In this document: piece after piece, positions 7,735-18,700 of the stretch | Position numbering within the stretch: the stretch's first letter is position 1 | Layout of the letters: every line of letters begins with the position of its first letter | NCBI GenBank assembly: GCA_034435955.1 | Contig: DAOTWA010000005.1 | Coordinates: 1 to 64,000, forward strand | Direction: 5' to 3' | Source: DAOTWA01 sp034435955 | GTDB lineage: Bacteria > Chloroflexota > Anaerolineae > Anaerolineales > Anaerolineaceae | DNA: 64,000 bases | The notes under the pieces: generated by a model | What the model saw: the letters and a program-made list of their open reading frames with translations, nothing else | The model's database searches: none | Told to the model about the DNA's origin: nothing | Program-made: the position numbers and the translations under genes

Positions 7735-10017
7735 CTATTCTCCCGATGGCCCCCACATGACCCGCACCTGCGTCCCTCTGCCAGGACTCGAAGTAAGGCG
7801 TACTTCCGCGGAAATCAGCGCCGCGCGCTCCAACATGCCTGCCAGGCCAAAATGACGGTTGGACAGCAGCCAGGCCAGATCGAGATTGGCGCCCGCCTCG
7901 AAACCGATCCCATCATCCTCTACGGTCATATCGAAAAAAGCGGGCAATATTTGCCCGTGGATACGGATGGTCTTAGCCTGTGAGTGTCGGAGCGCATTCT
8001 GACAGGCCTGCTGGATAATTCGGTACAGATGCAGCTCAACTTGCTGCGGGTAGCGAACGTCGCTGGCTGGCGCTTCGAAGACCACCTGCAGCCGATCCCC
8101 CGCCTGATCGATGGCCTCGTCGGCCAGCTCTTCCAGCGCGGCTCGCAGGCCGTAATTCAACATGGCGGGTCGTAGTCCACCGATGATTTCACGGATGCGT
8201 GTGGTGGCCATTTGGTACGCTTCAGCGAATTGGGGGCCAGCTGAGTTTTCATCCACGGCCATGGCCAGCACGGCCAGTTGGTTGAGCACCTGATCATGAA
8301 GCTCTAACGCCAGGCGCTGGCTTTCCTCCTCTCGCCGTCCGATGTCCACCTGGTAGAGCGCTCCAAGTCGTCGGTTCATATCAATATTCATCAGCGCCAC
8401 TGCCGTCTGGTTCGCCAGTGTTTGGAGCTGGGATATCTCACTGGGTGAATAATAATCGTCTGGGTCACGCTTGCCTAGAAGCCATATGCCCACCAGTCGG
8501 CGCTCGATGACCAGTGGCAAGACCAGTCGTACCCAACTCAACTTTTGCGCCAGAACAGGGGCGCTCGTAGGCAGGTACTGCCCGGCCGCGCCCATCAGTC
8601 CAGGCAGATCATCTTGTCCCGGCAAACAGTCCTCGGGGAGCTGATCGCTGTACAGCCAGGACCAGCCTCCCGCTTCATCGATCCGCACCAATGCGGATTG
8701 ACGCACCAAAAGGCTTGCTAAAATCTCTCCGGTGAGCAAATTGGCCAGGCGCGATGCGTCCAGGCTTGTGGTAATGCGGGCAGCGTAAGCTTCCGGCAAT
8801 CGTGACACCTCCAAATGCATACCGAGAAACATTCTCTCCACCCAGGCCTGGAATGCCGGAAAACCGAACATGCCGGCTAAAGTGACGAAACCGGTCAGCA
8901 GAACGATAAAAAGAATCTCCTCCGACGAAAAGCTCATCCCTATTTGGGCCGCGGAGAGCACCAAGATCATCGCCATGACCAGGATGACAAGGTAAGCATA
9001 GATCGTGACCAGTCGGTTGGCCCGCCATTCCATATCTCCTAGCTGGCGTCGATAGATCGCGAAGAAATAGGCCATTGGCAGGGCAGGGACAAATATTAAT
9101 CCCCAATTTGATGCGGGCTGGAAATGGCTGAGCGCGCCAAAGATGCTCAAAATGATGAGAGGCAAAAAACTCAGCGCGGCGCCAAGGAGTAGAATGACGG
9201 TCTCGCGGCGTTGCTCAGGACGGAAAACATAATGCGCCAGCAACAGAATCAGGCTGCCAGCCAGGCCGATTACCACCGACAGGCCGAACCACCCTGTTGG
9301 AAAAGGATGTACTATTTCTCGCACAGCCATGCCCAGGCCGATTGCGTACGCCAGTGCCAACACCCACCATGGCAAAGGACTCAGCCTCCTCGGGACCAAC
9401 CAATGCAGGTGGAGGTAAGCAGGTACCAGCAAGAATGTCAGGGAGCGCAGCAATATCGCGCTGTACCAGACATGCGACGGGGCGAGCGTCCCGGCCATAA
9501 ACCACAGTGCCGTTCCGTAACTGACCACGATCATCAATGCCCAGCGTACGTCACGCGGGCGTACGAAAAGGGTCACCAGAGTACCCACTGCCCAAAAAAG
9601 GAAGGCCAATGGCCAGATATTGATCAAACGATAAGAGATTTGGCGCCAGTTCAGCCCGGGAAATTCCCACTCGATTTGGATCAATTGCCCGCCCCGGTTT
9701 ACCACCATCGGCACCTTTTCGCCGGCCTGCATGTTGTCAAAAAGAGTTTGAGTCCGATGATCGCGGAAGGTCTCGAAAGGTACGTCACCGATCCGCACCA
9801 ACACATCCCCTTTTTGTAAAACCTTTTCCCCAGGCGTGAGCAAAGCGGTGATCTTGCCCGTGTTCGGGTCAAACACAAAACCATTGTAAGGTACGATGAA
9901 GAACTCTGCGTAAATCACCAGCAGCAGAGCACCAAAGACGATCAAGGTCAATAAATGCTCCGGGATCAGCCGGTAGATCATCCTGGAAGGGGATGGTGTC
10001 AAACCTTGGGATTGCAT
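7735..10017 (-). CDS. Membrane sensor histidine kinase (HisKA_3/NarL type) with PDZ-like and GAF-like regions
   Basis: The 760-residue kinase starts with a transmembrane helix (about 20-42), then a PDZ-like region (about 45-115, with LQKGDVLVRIGDVPF), then a block of about eight hydrophobic helices (about 130-390). A GAF-like region (about 400-545) is followed by the dimerisation helix RREEESQRLALELHDQVLNQ with the phosphoacceptor at His574. The ATPase domain shows QQACQNALRHSQAK (N box), VEDDGIGFE (G1) and GLAGMLERA with SSPGRGTQ (G2). It should phosphorylate a NarL/LuxR-type response regulator, but none is adjacent. The PDZ-like segment next to the membrane may sense envelope peptides; that is inference. 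Confidence 0.88.
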   Translation of the reverse strand: MQSQGLTPSPSRMIYRLIPEHLLTLIVFGALLLVIYAEFFIVPYNGFVFDPNTGKITALLTPGEKVLQKGDVLVRIGDVPFETFRDHRTQTLFDNMQAGEKVPMVVNRGGQLIQIEWEFPGLNWRQISYRLINIWPLAFLFWAVGTLVTLFVRPRDVRWALMIVVSYGTALWFMAGTLAPSHVWYSAILLRSLTFLLVPAYLHLHWLVPRRLSPLPWWVLALAYAIGLGMAVREIVHPFPTGWFGLSVVIGLAGSLILLLAHYVFRPEQRRETVILLLGAALSFLPLIILSIFGALSHFQPASNWGLIFVPALPMAYFFAIYRRQLGDMEWRANRLVTIYAYLVILVMAMILVLSAAQIGMSFSSEEILFIVLLTGFVTLAGMFGFPAFQAWVERMFLGMHLEVSRLPEAYAARITTSLDASRLANLLTGEILASLLVRQSALVRIDEAGGWSWLYSDQLPEDCLPGQDDLPGLMGAAGQYLPTSAPVLAQKLSWVRLVLPLVIERRLVGIWLLGKRDPDDYYSPSEISQLQTLANQTAVALMNIDMNRRLGALYQVDIGRREEESQRLALELHDQVLNQLAVLAMAVDENSAGPQFAEAYQMATTRIREIIGGLRPAMLNYGLRAALEELADEAIDQAGDRLQVVFEAPASDVRYPQQVELHLYRIIQQACQNALRHSQAKTIRIHGQILPAFFDMTVEDDGIGFEAGANLDLAWLLSNRHFGLAGMLERAALISAEVRLTSSPGRGTQVRVMWGPSGE

Positions 10018-10111
10018 GTCAGACCTCTGACTTTACAATTTCGTAATCTGTACAGTCCGATTCCGGCCGATTAGGTATTGCATTTTGCTTTGAATTATGC
10101 TAATATTGATG

Positions 10112-10154
10112 ACGATGAGTATTCGGGTGCCCCCCTCACCCGAGTACTCATCGT
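10112..10154. terminator. Long intergenic hairpin, terminator-like
   Basis: ACGATGAGTATTCGGGTG (10112-10129) pairs with CACCCGAGTACTCATCGT (10137-10154) at all but one position around a C-rich loop. A T4 run follows only on the plus strand, whereas the flanking genes are both on the minus strand. It probably ends the esterase transcript despite the weak U-tract on that strand. Confidence 0.55.
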
Positions 10155-10174
10155 TTTAAACTCGATTTTTGTCC

Positions 10175-11146
10175 TCAATCCCACAATTCTCGTAAAAATC
10201 TGAGCTTTTCGAATGACTGGAAGGTCTCACCCCCTTCGTGTTGATTGAAAGGATAAACCCGCATCTGTTTTGGCCCGCCGTAATAGTTATAGGCGGCGAA
10301 GACGGTCGAGGGCGGGCAGATATCGTCCATCAGTCCGGTCGAGAATAGCGCTGGCGCCTTCCCGCGCACCGCGAACTGCATTCCATCGAAATACGAAAGC
10401 GTGCGAAATACCTGATCTATTTGGTCCCGATGCACTTTGCAATAGCGCACAATTTCCTGGTATGGATGAGTATCGGTGATTTCGGTCGCCCGCTTGAAAT
10501 GGCACAGGAACGGCACATCGGGCATGGCGGCAGCTATATCACCGACCAGCCCTGCTACCGCCAGCGTTACTCCCCCGCCCTGACTAATTCCTGTGACGGC
10601 CACCCTCGTTGCGTCGACTGCGGGATGGCTGCGCGCTGCCTCTACCGCGCGAACTGCATCCGAGTACAACCGGCGATAATAATAGGTATGTGGGTCCAGA
10701 ATCCCCAGGGTCATGAAGCCTGGGTAATGGACACCACTTTCCTCAGGCTGTGGATCTGACGTATCGCCAGGCAGCCAGGCGCTGCCCTGCCCGCGTGTAT
10801 CCATGACGAAGTGGGCGTAGCCGGCGGCCGACCAAAACAGCCAATCGGCTGGCGTCCCGCGCCCGCCGCCATAACCGATGTATTCGACCACGCAGGGCAA
10901 TTTTCCGGAGCGGTGGCGTGGGAGTAACAGCCATCCTTTGATCGGCTGACCAGCGTATCCTGCGAAGGTTACGTCGTACGTTTCCAGTGTGAGCAGGCCG
11001 AAATCAGCCGATTCAAAGCGGGCATCCAGTGGGTGTTCGCGCACCTCCGCCAGCGTCCGCGACCAGAAAGCCTCAAAATCCTCCGGCTCATCGCGAGATG
11101 GACGGTACGTTTCCAGCTCGCTCAAAGGCAGATCCTGGAATGACAT
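10175..11146 (-). CDS. Acetyl xylan esterase / cephalosporin-C deacetylase (CE7 family)
   Basis: The 323-residue alpha/beta hydrolase has the CE7 layout. The nucleophile elbow GISQGGG places serine at 188, the acid is Asp274 in LMDDICPPS, and the base is His303 in NQHEGG. These numbers equal those I recall for the Thermotoga maritima CE7 esterase triad. The RGQG motif (DTRGQGSAW) that forms the oxyanion region is present. It removes acetyl groups from xylo-oligosaccharides and other small acetylated compounds. There is no signal peptide, so it acts in the cytoplasm on imported substrates. AGAGG precedes the ATG; it is the last gene of an operon with a small unknown protein and a CDF exporter. 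Confidence 0.93.
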   Translation of the reverse strand: MSFQDLPLSELETYRPSRDEPEDFEAFWSRTLAEVREHPLDARFESADFGLLTLETYDVTFAGYAGQPIKGWLLLPRHRSGKLPCVVEYIGYGGGRGTPADWLFWSAAGYAHFVMDTRGQGSAWLPGDTSDPQPEESGVHYPGFMTLGILDPHTYYYRRLYSDAVRAVEAARSHPAVDATRVAVTGISQGGGVTLAVAGLVGDIAAAMPDVPFLCHFKRATEITDTHPYQEIVRYCKVHRDQIDQVFRTLSYFDGMQFAVRGKAPALFSTGLMDDICPPSTVFAAYNYYGGPKQMRVYPFNQHEGGETFQSFEKLRFLRELWD

Positions 11147-11170
11147 GCTTACCTCTCTATGGAATAAAAT

Positions 11171-11446
11171 TCATCCGTCCCGTGGATGGTCAGCAAGGAA
11201 TACCCGGTACGCTTCGAGTATTGCGGGCGCTAACGCATCCTCAACGGAAGGCGGTATGGTGTTGAAACTTTTTAACAACAGTAGCAGCTCGCGAGCAGTA
11301 TCCAGATTGGCCGCTTTACCCCCTTCCAGAAAAAGCTCAAACAGATCGGTCAGTCCGACAAGCCGTAACTTTTGACCCGCCACTTCGATCGTTCCGGAAA
11401 CCGACGGTTCACCCCGCTGCTCAGGCGGCTCTCTTGCTGCGCTCAA
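11171..11446 (-). CDS. Small unknown protein, 91 residues
   Basis: I do not recognise this protein. It starts with TTG, 20 bases after the stop of the CDF gene and ends 24 bases before the esterase, so it fits an operon gap exactly. The sequence has a short polar N-terminus, a beta-like segment (SVSGTIEVAGQKLRLVGL), then two amphipathic helices rich in leucine (DTARELLLLLKSF and EDALAPAILEAYRVFLADH). No cysteines or membrane segment are present. It looks like a small folded soluble domain. The translated sequence is convincing as protein, but function is unknown. Confidence 0.5.
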   Translation of the reverse strand: MSAAREPPEQRGEPSVSGTIEVAGQKLRLVGLTDLFELFLEGGKAANLDTARELLLLLKSFNTIPPSVEDALAPAILEAYRVFLADHPRDG

Positions 11447-11465
11447 ATCGACCTGCCTCTCAGGA

Positions 11466-12488
11466 TCAATCGGTGTGCGCCCCTTGGGTCGAGGGTTGGA
11501 CGAGCCCTTGACTGCAGGCTTCGCACTCGAATTGGATGGTCGTGTGCTCGATGTTAAAATCGCCCTTCAAGCGCTCTTTTAATTGGGCCATTAACCTATC
11601 ACGGTCGGCGTCTTCGCCGTCTGCAAGCAGAACGTGTGCGCTGAGGGCTACCTGGCCAGAACAGATATTCCAAACATGCAAATCATGCACCCCAGCCACC
11701 CCGGCCGTAGAAAGCATACCCCCGCGGATCTGCGCAAGACTCAATCCTTCCGGCGTGCCCTCGATTAAAATGTGGATCGAGGAACGCAGTACTCGTCCAG
11801 CTCCGATCAGGATAACCCCACCAATCAAAGCACTGGCCAGTGGGTCAATCCAGGTGGCGCCGCTTATGGTAATGATCAGAGCCGCCAGGATCACGCCCAA
11901 CGAGGACGCCGCATCGCCAGTCACATGCAGAAAAGCGCTGCGCAGATTCAAATCCCGTTTCCATTCGAGGTGTATTTCACCCGCGTGTTCCCGATGGGAT
12001 GGCGAGCGCAGGATGTAAGCCACTATCAGGTTGGCAACCAGGCCGACCGCCGCAATGACCAGCATGTCCCACGTCTTGATCGCAGGAGGATTCGACCAGC
12101 GCCGATACGCTTCGTACAGAATCCCCGCCGAGATGGCCACCAGAGTAACACCGTTTACAAGTGCTGCCAGCACTTCCAGGCGGTGATAACCGTAAGTGTG
12201 ACGATCGTCTGCCGGCAATGAAGCCAGGCGCAGCGCCAGATAGCTCAACCCAAGCGCGAAAACATCCGCCAGCACATGGCCGGCATCGGACAGCAGCGCT
12301 AAACTGCCTGTCCACCAGCCGCCGATTGCTTCGGCCGAAAGGATCACCAGGGTGATCAAAATCGCCAGAGTGAACCTGTTTTTATTGCTTGGATGATCAA
12401 AATCGTTGATTTCCATTAAATAAACTCGAGCGTCCAACAATATCGGGAATGCATTCCCGTTCATCGCAACGATCGTTTTCAAATTCAC
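11466..12488 (-). CDS. Cation diffusion facilitator (CDF) metal exporter, CzcD/ZitB-like
   Basis: The protein has six transmembrane helices and the CDF metal site: SDAGHVLADVFALG in helix 2 and HVTGDAASSLGV in helix 5, the HxxxD pairs typical of zinc exporters. A C-terminal cytoplasmic domain (about 255-330) contains HVWNICSGQ and ends with FECEACSQ, a CxxC that may bind metal. It exports Zn2+ or a similar divalent ion by proton antiport. The frame opens with GTG at 12488; an ATG at 12416 (MEINDFDH) is the more conventional start, and neither has a good ribosome binding site. A second CDF gene lies at 34.6 kb. Confidence 0.9.
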   Translation of the reverse strand: MNLKTIVAMNGNAFPILLDARVYLMEINDFDHPSNKNRFTLAILITLVILSAEAIGGWWTGSLALLSDAGHVLADVFALGLSYLALRLASLPADDRHTYGYHRLEVLAALVNGVTLVAISAGILYEAYRRWSNPPAIKTWDMLVIAAVGLVANLIVAYILRSPSHREHAGEIHLEWKRDLNLRSAFLHVTGDAASSLGVILAALIITISGATWIDPLASALIGGVILIGAGRVLRSSIHILIEGTPEGLSLAQIRGGMLSTAGVAGVHDLHVWNICSGQVALSAHVLLADGEDADRDRLMAQLKERLKGDFNIEHTTIQFECEACSQGLVQPSTQGAHTD

Positions 12489-12650
12489 TCACAATTATAT
12501 GACGTTTCAGAATGCCAAAAACATTCCTCTTTCGCTACCTTATCGGGGTTCGGTTTCCATTCAACACATCCTCATTCGTGAAATCAATCAAAACGAAGTA
12601 GAATTGCGCTACCCGTCATTGAGTCAACCTTTTCATTGGGAGACTGAAGC

Positions 12651-15600
12651 GTGGCATCCACGCTGATTTTGGCTCCGCCTTCTACTGGCAAAACCCAGCA
12701 TTGCGTCGAACTGGTGCGCGCCACCTGCACGGAGCATCCAGGCGAGACCGTCTGGGTCCTACTGCCGGATCACAGGAGGGCCATTGCATTCCGCCATCAA
12801 CTGATGCTGGCCGGAGGGGCGTTAGGCGCCCGTATTACTCCTTTTACTGATTTTTATAAAGAAGCTCTGATCCGCGCCGGGCGCGCGCGGCAGCTTATTT
12901 CTGATGCCGCCGCACTGCGCCTGGTTCGATCGGCAACGAACGAGCTTTTCGAGCGGGGCGAGCTCAGCGCGTACGCCGCCATCCATGCCACACCCGGCTT
13001 CATCCTCTCCCTCTATGAACGCTTCATCGAGCTGGAGCGCGCCCACATCCGTCCATCCGATCTGCTCTCCATCGTTCCTGCAGGTGATCAGGGTGCCATC
13101 GAATTGGCCCGGTTGTACGCCGCTTACCTGGATCGCTTGGATGCTGTCGGCTGGACCGACGCTGAAAAGTTAAGCTGGCTGGCGGTTGATGAGCTGGAGC
13201 GGGATCCGTCCTGGCTTACCAATCTGCCTCTGGTCGTCGTCGATGGCTTTGATGAATTTAGCTCCACGCAGATCATGACCCTCCGCCTGATCGCCGCCCA
13301 CACTCCCCGATTGTTCGTCACCCTGCCCGGCGAACCTGGCATGGCCCGCCGCGTCTACCGGCGTTTTGCCCACACCTTGGAAGCCTTGCGCCGCGCCATT
13401 AACTTTGAAATCGTCGCCCTGGAAGGCAAGACCCATCTTCCCACCCCTTTGGCTCACCTCGAACGCGGGCTGTTCCAGCCCGAAGCGGGAAAAGTGTCCG
13501 GCAGGCCGAATTTGACCCTGATCGAGGCACGCGCACCCGCTGACGAAGCCCGTGAGGCCCTCCGCTGGCTTAAAGCCCGCCTCCTGCGCGACGGCTTGCC
13601 CCCTGGCGCATGCGCCATCGTCACACCCGATCCCAGCCTGTACCACCCGGTTCTACGACAGACGGCTCAAGAATTCGGCCTCCCTTTGAGCTTCTCTCAG
13701 CCTGAGCTGTTGATCTCCGCACCGGCCGTGGCAGCCGTGATCGACTTATTAAGCTTGCCCGTCGAAGATTATCCCCGCCGCGCACTGATCGATACCTTGC
13801 GCAGCCCGTACTTTGATTTGTCAGCCTTCGGGCTGTTTCCCGAGATGGCCAAGCGCTTTGAGATCGCTGGACGCACTGGCCAGGTGGTCGGCAGCCTGAG
13901 GCAGTGGCTGGAGGCGCTGGACCGCCTTGCGGGCACCCTCGAGGAAAGCTTCCCGTCAGATGAGGACGGCGCCTGGCCCAGTCTGCCTAGGGGTGAGGCT
14001 GCCCGTCAAATGGCGGATGGTTTGCGTCGGTTGGCTGAGCGTCTTTCGCCCTTTTCAGCGCTGAGCACAGCCGATTGGGTGGACTGGGTCGAAAAATTGT
14101 TGAGCGAGATTAGATTCTTCGAGCGTGCAGACGCCGGTCAGGATCGTATCGTCCGGGATAGTTTTTATAAAGCTATGCGCAGCTTATGCCAGGCCGACAT
14201 CCTGTGCCCTACCGGCAAAATTCCCTATCCTTATTTTCTCTCCGAACTGATGGGATTGCTTCGCGGCAGCAACTTACCCTCAGGGGAAAACCAGACGGCC
14301 AGCATCCAGGTTCTTCGTTTCACCGAGGTTCGTGGGCTGCGTTTCCAGGCCCTTGCCCTGCTCGGATTGGCAGAAGGCCTCTTCCCTGAGCTCGAACGAC
14401 CCGATCCTTTCTTGAACGAGGACCTGCGCGGCCTTCTCGGCCTGGAACCCCGCCTGGGTCGCGAGCAGACAAGCCTGTTCTATCAGGCCGTTACCCGCTC
14501 CGACCGTTCCCTGCTGCTCACTCGCCCTTATCTATCTCCGGATGGCGAAACATGGGAACCCTCCCCATATTGGAATGCTGCCTGCGCGCTGCTCTCGGAA
14601 AAACCCTGGCACATCCGCCCCGACGACCCGCGTCCTCTGGCCGATGCCGCCTCACCCCAGGAGCTGCTGTTTTGGGCTGCGCAGCGCGACTCGCTTCCGC
14701 CTGAATTTCTCCCCGATTTTCACCAACATTGGGAAGAACTGAATCACTCGCGTGCTTTCCTGTCCGCGCGCTTGGCTCGTGATCCATCCACTCATAAAGA
14801 GGGTGACCTTCAAATCCTATCCTCCGAACTGGCCGAGCGCTTTGGCAGCGGTTACCCATGGAGCCCCACTCAATTGGAGACCTACGGCGTCTGTCCTTAC
14901 CGCTTCTTCGTCGAAATGGTTCTGCTGCTCGAGGCGGTTGAAGAACCCCAAACTGGCTTCGATGCCCGTCAGCTTGGCTCAATGCTGCATCGTATACTGG
15001 AGCAGGCCTACCGTATGGCTGCTTCGCCAGGAGACGCGCAGAGCGTGATCCTCAGCTTGAATGAAGTCGCTCCAAGGACATTCGCCGAAGCCCCCGAACG
15101 CTACGGCTTCCGTCCTGATCCTCTGTGGGCCGTTCAACAAGAGCAACTCCTCCGCTCTCTGCAGCGATCTGTTGAGAGGTTGGCGGAGACTGGTAAGGGT
15201 TGGACGCCGCTGGCCTTTGAACTAGTCTTCGGTTACGGCTCTGCGCCGGCATTGTACATCAATACCGCCACTCGCGGTCCGGTGCTCCTGCGGGGCGTGA
15301 TCGACCGCGTCGATCGGGACAGCGCCGGGCGCGTTCGCATCATCGATTACAAGATCGGCGGCAGCCGCCTTTCGGCCGCCGATCTGCTGGAGGGGGAACG
15401 CCTCCAGCTTCCTCTCTACGCCTTGGCTGCCCGTGACGCCCTCCGCCTTGGCCAGATCGCAGACGGCCTTTACTGGAGTGTGCTGCCAGCCCGCGCTGGC
15501 TCCCTGCGCCTCGAGCGCTTCAAGGGTGAAACGGGAGGCATCCATTTTCAGGGCGTAGAGGGAGCCGCCGCCGTCGCGGCGCTGCATGTCGAGCGCATCA

Positions 15601-15716
15601 TCAACGGTGTACAATCCGGTGAGTTTCCCCCGCTCCCACCCCAAAGCGGTTGCCCGGCCTATTGCGCAGCGGCTCGCTGGTGCTGGCATTACCGTCCATC
15701 GAACACACACTTTTAA
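12651..15716 (+). CDS. addB: AddB-like helicase/exonuclease subunit
   Basis: This 1021-residue protein has a UvrD-like fold with a Walker A near residue 10 (PPSTGKT) and a C-terminal PD-(D/E)XK nuclease of the RecB/AddB type. The nuclease shows GSMLHRILEQAY, GVIDRVDR, then RIIDYKIGG, then LQLPLYALA, so all catalytic positions are kept. Cysteines for a 4Fe-4S cluster flank it: one in ETYGVCPYRFF and three in CPAYCAAARWC (C-X3-C-X5-C; Bacillus AddB has C-X2-C-X5-C). It starts at GTG with GGGAG upstream. With the adjacent AddA-like gene it should resect double-strand breaks for RecA-dependent repair. Length is close to Bacillus AddB. Confidence 0.88.
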   Translation: MASTLILAPPSTGKTQHCVELVRATCTEHPGETVWVLLPDHRRAIAFRHQLMLAGGALGARITPFTDFYKEALIRAGRARQLISDAAALRLVRSATNELFERGELSAYAAIHATPGFILSLYERFIELERAHIRPSDLLSIVPAGDQGAIELARLYAAYLDRLDAVGWTDAEKLSWLAVDELERDPSWLTNLPLVVVDGFDEFSSTQIMTLRLIAAHTPRLFVTLPGEPGMARRVYRRFAHTLEALRRAINFEIVALEGKTHLPTPLAHLERGLFQPEAGKVSGRPNLTLIEARAPADEAREALRWLKARLLRDGLPPGACAIVTPDPSLYHPVLRQTAQEFGLPLSFSQPELLISAPAVAAVIDLLSLPVEDYPRRALIDTLRSPYFDLSAFGLFPEMAKRFEIAGRTGQVVGSLRQWLEALDRLAGTLEESFPSDEDGAWPSLPRGEAARQMADGLRRLAERLSPFSALSTADWVDWVEKLLSEIRFFERADAGQDRIVRDSFYKAMRSLCQADILCPTGKIPYPYFLSELMGLLRGSNLPSGENQTASIQVLRFTEVRGLRFQALALLGLAEGLFPELERPDPFLNEDLRGLLGLEPRLGREQTSLFYQAVTRSDRSLLLTRPYLSPDGETWEPSPYWNAACALLSEKPWHIRPDDPRPLADAASPQELLFWAAQRDSLPPEFLPDFHQHWEELNHSRAFLSARLARDPSTHKEGDLQILSSELAERFGSGYPWSPTQLETYGVCPYRFFVEMVLLLEAVEEPQTGFDARQLGSMLHRILEQAYRMAASPGDAQSVILSLNEVAPRTFAEAPERYGFRPDPLWAVQQEQLLRSLQRSVERLAETGKGWTPLAFELVFGYGSAPALYINTATRGPVLLRGVIDRVDRDSAGRVRIIDYKIGGSRLSAADLLEGERLQLPLYALAARDALRLGQIADGLYWSVLPARAGSLRLERFKGETGGIHFQGVEGAAAVAALHVERIINGVQSGEFPPLPPQSGCPAYCAAARWCWHYRPSNTHF

Positions 15717-15733
15717 TATCAAGGGACTAACCC

Positions 15734-18700
15734 TTGCCCGATCCCGCTCAAGTGCTCAAGGTTGTACCGCTCCATCCCAAAGGCCAGATCACCGCTGCTC
15801 TGTCGCGCGGCGCGGATGTGGTCGTCACCGCTGGTGCGGGCAGCGGTAAAACGCGAACGCTCGTGGCCCGCTACCTGGTCTTGCTGGCGGAGGGCTTGGA
15901 CCCGCGTCAGGTGGTTGCCATCACCTTCACCGAGAAGGCTGCCCGTGAGATGCGCAACCGCGTTCGCAGCGCCCTGATCATCCTGGCAGCCACAGCCGTT
16001 TCCGCCGATGATCGCGTATTCTGGGCTTCGCTGGAAGCGCGTATGGACGCCGCCCGCATCGGCACCATCCACAGCCTGTGCCTCGAGATCCTCCGCACAC
16101 ACCCTGCCGAAGCCGGACTGGATCCACGCTTTGCCGTGATTGACGAGGGTCTGGCCGCCACCCTAAAAGCTGATGCGATCGAAGCCGGCATGGCCTGGGC
16201 TGCTGATCAGGAGCGCTTTGCCCCAATTTTCAAAGTTTGGGATGTGCCCACCCTCCAGCGCATTCTAGACACCTTAATGGCTCGCCGCCTGGATTTGGAT
16301 GCATCGGAGCATCCCTCCTCACTTCTGAACGTCGCTCCGATCGTGTGTCAGTCTCTGGGGGATTTTATGCTGGACCCCGAGGCTGCCGGTGCTATCGCGG
16401 TCATGAAGCACCTGCAGTCCGCCGGCAGCTTGGTTACCGATGCAGGGGAGAAGCTGGCGACCCAGATCGAAGCCTTGCTCGCTGATTGGGATAAGGCTGC
16501 TTCCGCTATCGCAAATGGAAACGCATTGGAAGCCTGCCAGTCTCTGTTCACCGCCCGGCGTGAGCATATGCTGCTGAGCCTGGGATACAAGGACAGCCGC
16601 GCCAAAGATGCACTGGCTGCCCTGCGCTCAGCATTCGATCGCGAACTATCCCCCTGGTTGGGCGGCGATGCATCATCCGATCAGCCACCTGATCCGGAGA
16701 GCGAAGCGCTTTTCAGCCAGACGATACCTTTGCTGGTCGAGCTCTATCGGCGCACAGTAGAAGAATATCAATCGGCCCTTTTGGCACGCGGAGCACTGGA
16801 TTTCGATGATCTGGAGGCTGGCGCATTACGGTTGCTGGAAATTCCCTCCGTGCGCCGCGACTGGCGTGCTCAGGTGGCTGCGATCCTGGTAGACGAATAT
16901 CAGGATACCAACGCGCGCCAGCAGCGCATCCTGGATGCCCTGTGTGATGGGCGGCCAGGCGTCTTGTTCGTCGTCGGAGACGCGCGCCAGAGCATTTACC
17001 GTTTCCGGGGAGCGGACGTAACGATCTTTCGCGCTCTCGAACGGGAAGTCGCTCGCCGCGGTGGACACAATATCGGCTTGAACCTGACTTTCCGCATGCA
17101 CCGCCCGCTGCTGACTGCCCTGGAAGGACTGCTGCGACCGATCATGGATGCCGCTGCTCGAAATGGGATGCCAGATTTTTCCGTCCCCTATGGAGAATTG
17201 TGGGCCGATAGAGAGACACCCGGTGGGATGACCCAACCGCCTTATGTTGAATTCATCCTCGCTGCTGGTGAAAACGCTGCCGAAGGCCGCAAAGCCGCTG
17301 CGGAAGCGCTGGCCCGTCGCCTTTTGAAGCTGAAAGCAGAAGGCCAGATAACCGAATGGGAACAGGTCGCCTTGCTCTTCCGCGCATCCACCGCATTTCC
17401 ATTTTACGAAGAAGCCTTCGCCGCTGCAGGCATTCCTTATCTGACTGTTGCCGGCAGCGGTTTCTACGACCGCCCCGAGATTCGCGACTTGCTTAATCTA
17501 TTGCGCGCGGTGGCAGATCCAGCCAATGATCAAGCCGTGGCTGGCGCTCTGCGCTCGCCGCTTCTGGGTTTAAGCGATGCGGCTCTTTATCGTCTGCGCT
17601 TTGCAGGCGGTGACAAACAACCCCTGCGAAAATCGCTCGCCGAGAATCTGGAAATTTTGGACGAGGCCGACCATCACCTCGCCGCGCGCGCATTGGAGAT
17701 CCTGGAAGAGCTTGAGCCCCTTGCCGACCGCACCTCTGTCGCCAACCTGCTCAAACGCGTCGTCGACCGCACCTTTGCTATGGCTGTTTTGGCCGGCGCT
17801 GGCGGGCGCCTGTGGCATAACGTGGATAAACTGCTGGAGGATGCCAGGACCTCGGGTCTGGTGAAAGTTAGCGCCTTCTTCGAATACCTGGATGCTATCC
17901 GCGAAGTGAGCGCACGAGAGGGTGAAGCGCCTGTCGAAGCTGGCGGCGCATTGCGGCTGATGACCATTCACAAAGCCAAGGGCCTGGAATTCGATTTCAC
18001 CGTCCTGGCGGACGCCACCCGCATGCCACGAGTTGGCGGTGAGGCGATCTATCTGCATTCGCGCCTGGGACCGGCTGCGCGTCTGAGCGGAGATTTGCCT
18101 CAACCGCTGGCCTATCGCCTCGCCCGCTGGTGGGACTACCAGCAGGATCGCGCAGAAGAACAGCGCCTGCTCTACGTGGCTGCTACCCGTGCGAAAGAGA
18201 AGCTGCTGATAAACGGTTATATCGATCCAAACCACCAACCGCAGGGTTGGCTGGGTGAGCTACTTTCCGCTGGTAAGATCGACCCATCCGCAGCGCTCGA
18301 TAAGCCCGGAGAGATGCATTTCTATGATCTACCTGACGGTTCGCAGGTGGGCTTATGGCTCGCGCCTGCAGATTGGGAGTTCTCGCCGCCTGCTCCTGCC
18401 GCCCACACCTGGCCGGATTCGACCGGGAAACCATTGTTCCATCCCATAACTCCACCTGCTCCAGTCCAGATGAGCAGTTCTGAGTTGCCTGTCGAATTTC
18501 CCCCATCCTGGTTAGATCTTATTCCGGATGAGCTGGATAGAGCAGTGCAACGGTGCGTGCTTTCCGCGCTCCACCGGTGGTGGTTTCCCCCCGCACCTGG
18601 CCTGGAGGCGCTGCTCCGCTCCGTAGCGGACGAAGCCGAGTTGCGCGCGCAGGCCGAGCAGGACCGCGCCGTCTTGCGCGCCATCACGCTGCTGGAACGT

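Noticed and set aside
9211..9819. 202-codon plus-strand frame inside the histidine kinase gene
   Set aside because: Antisense shadow of a kinase with intact motifs; the translated sequence is dominated by Gln, His and Pro.
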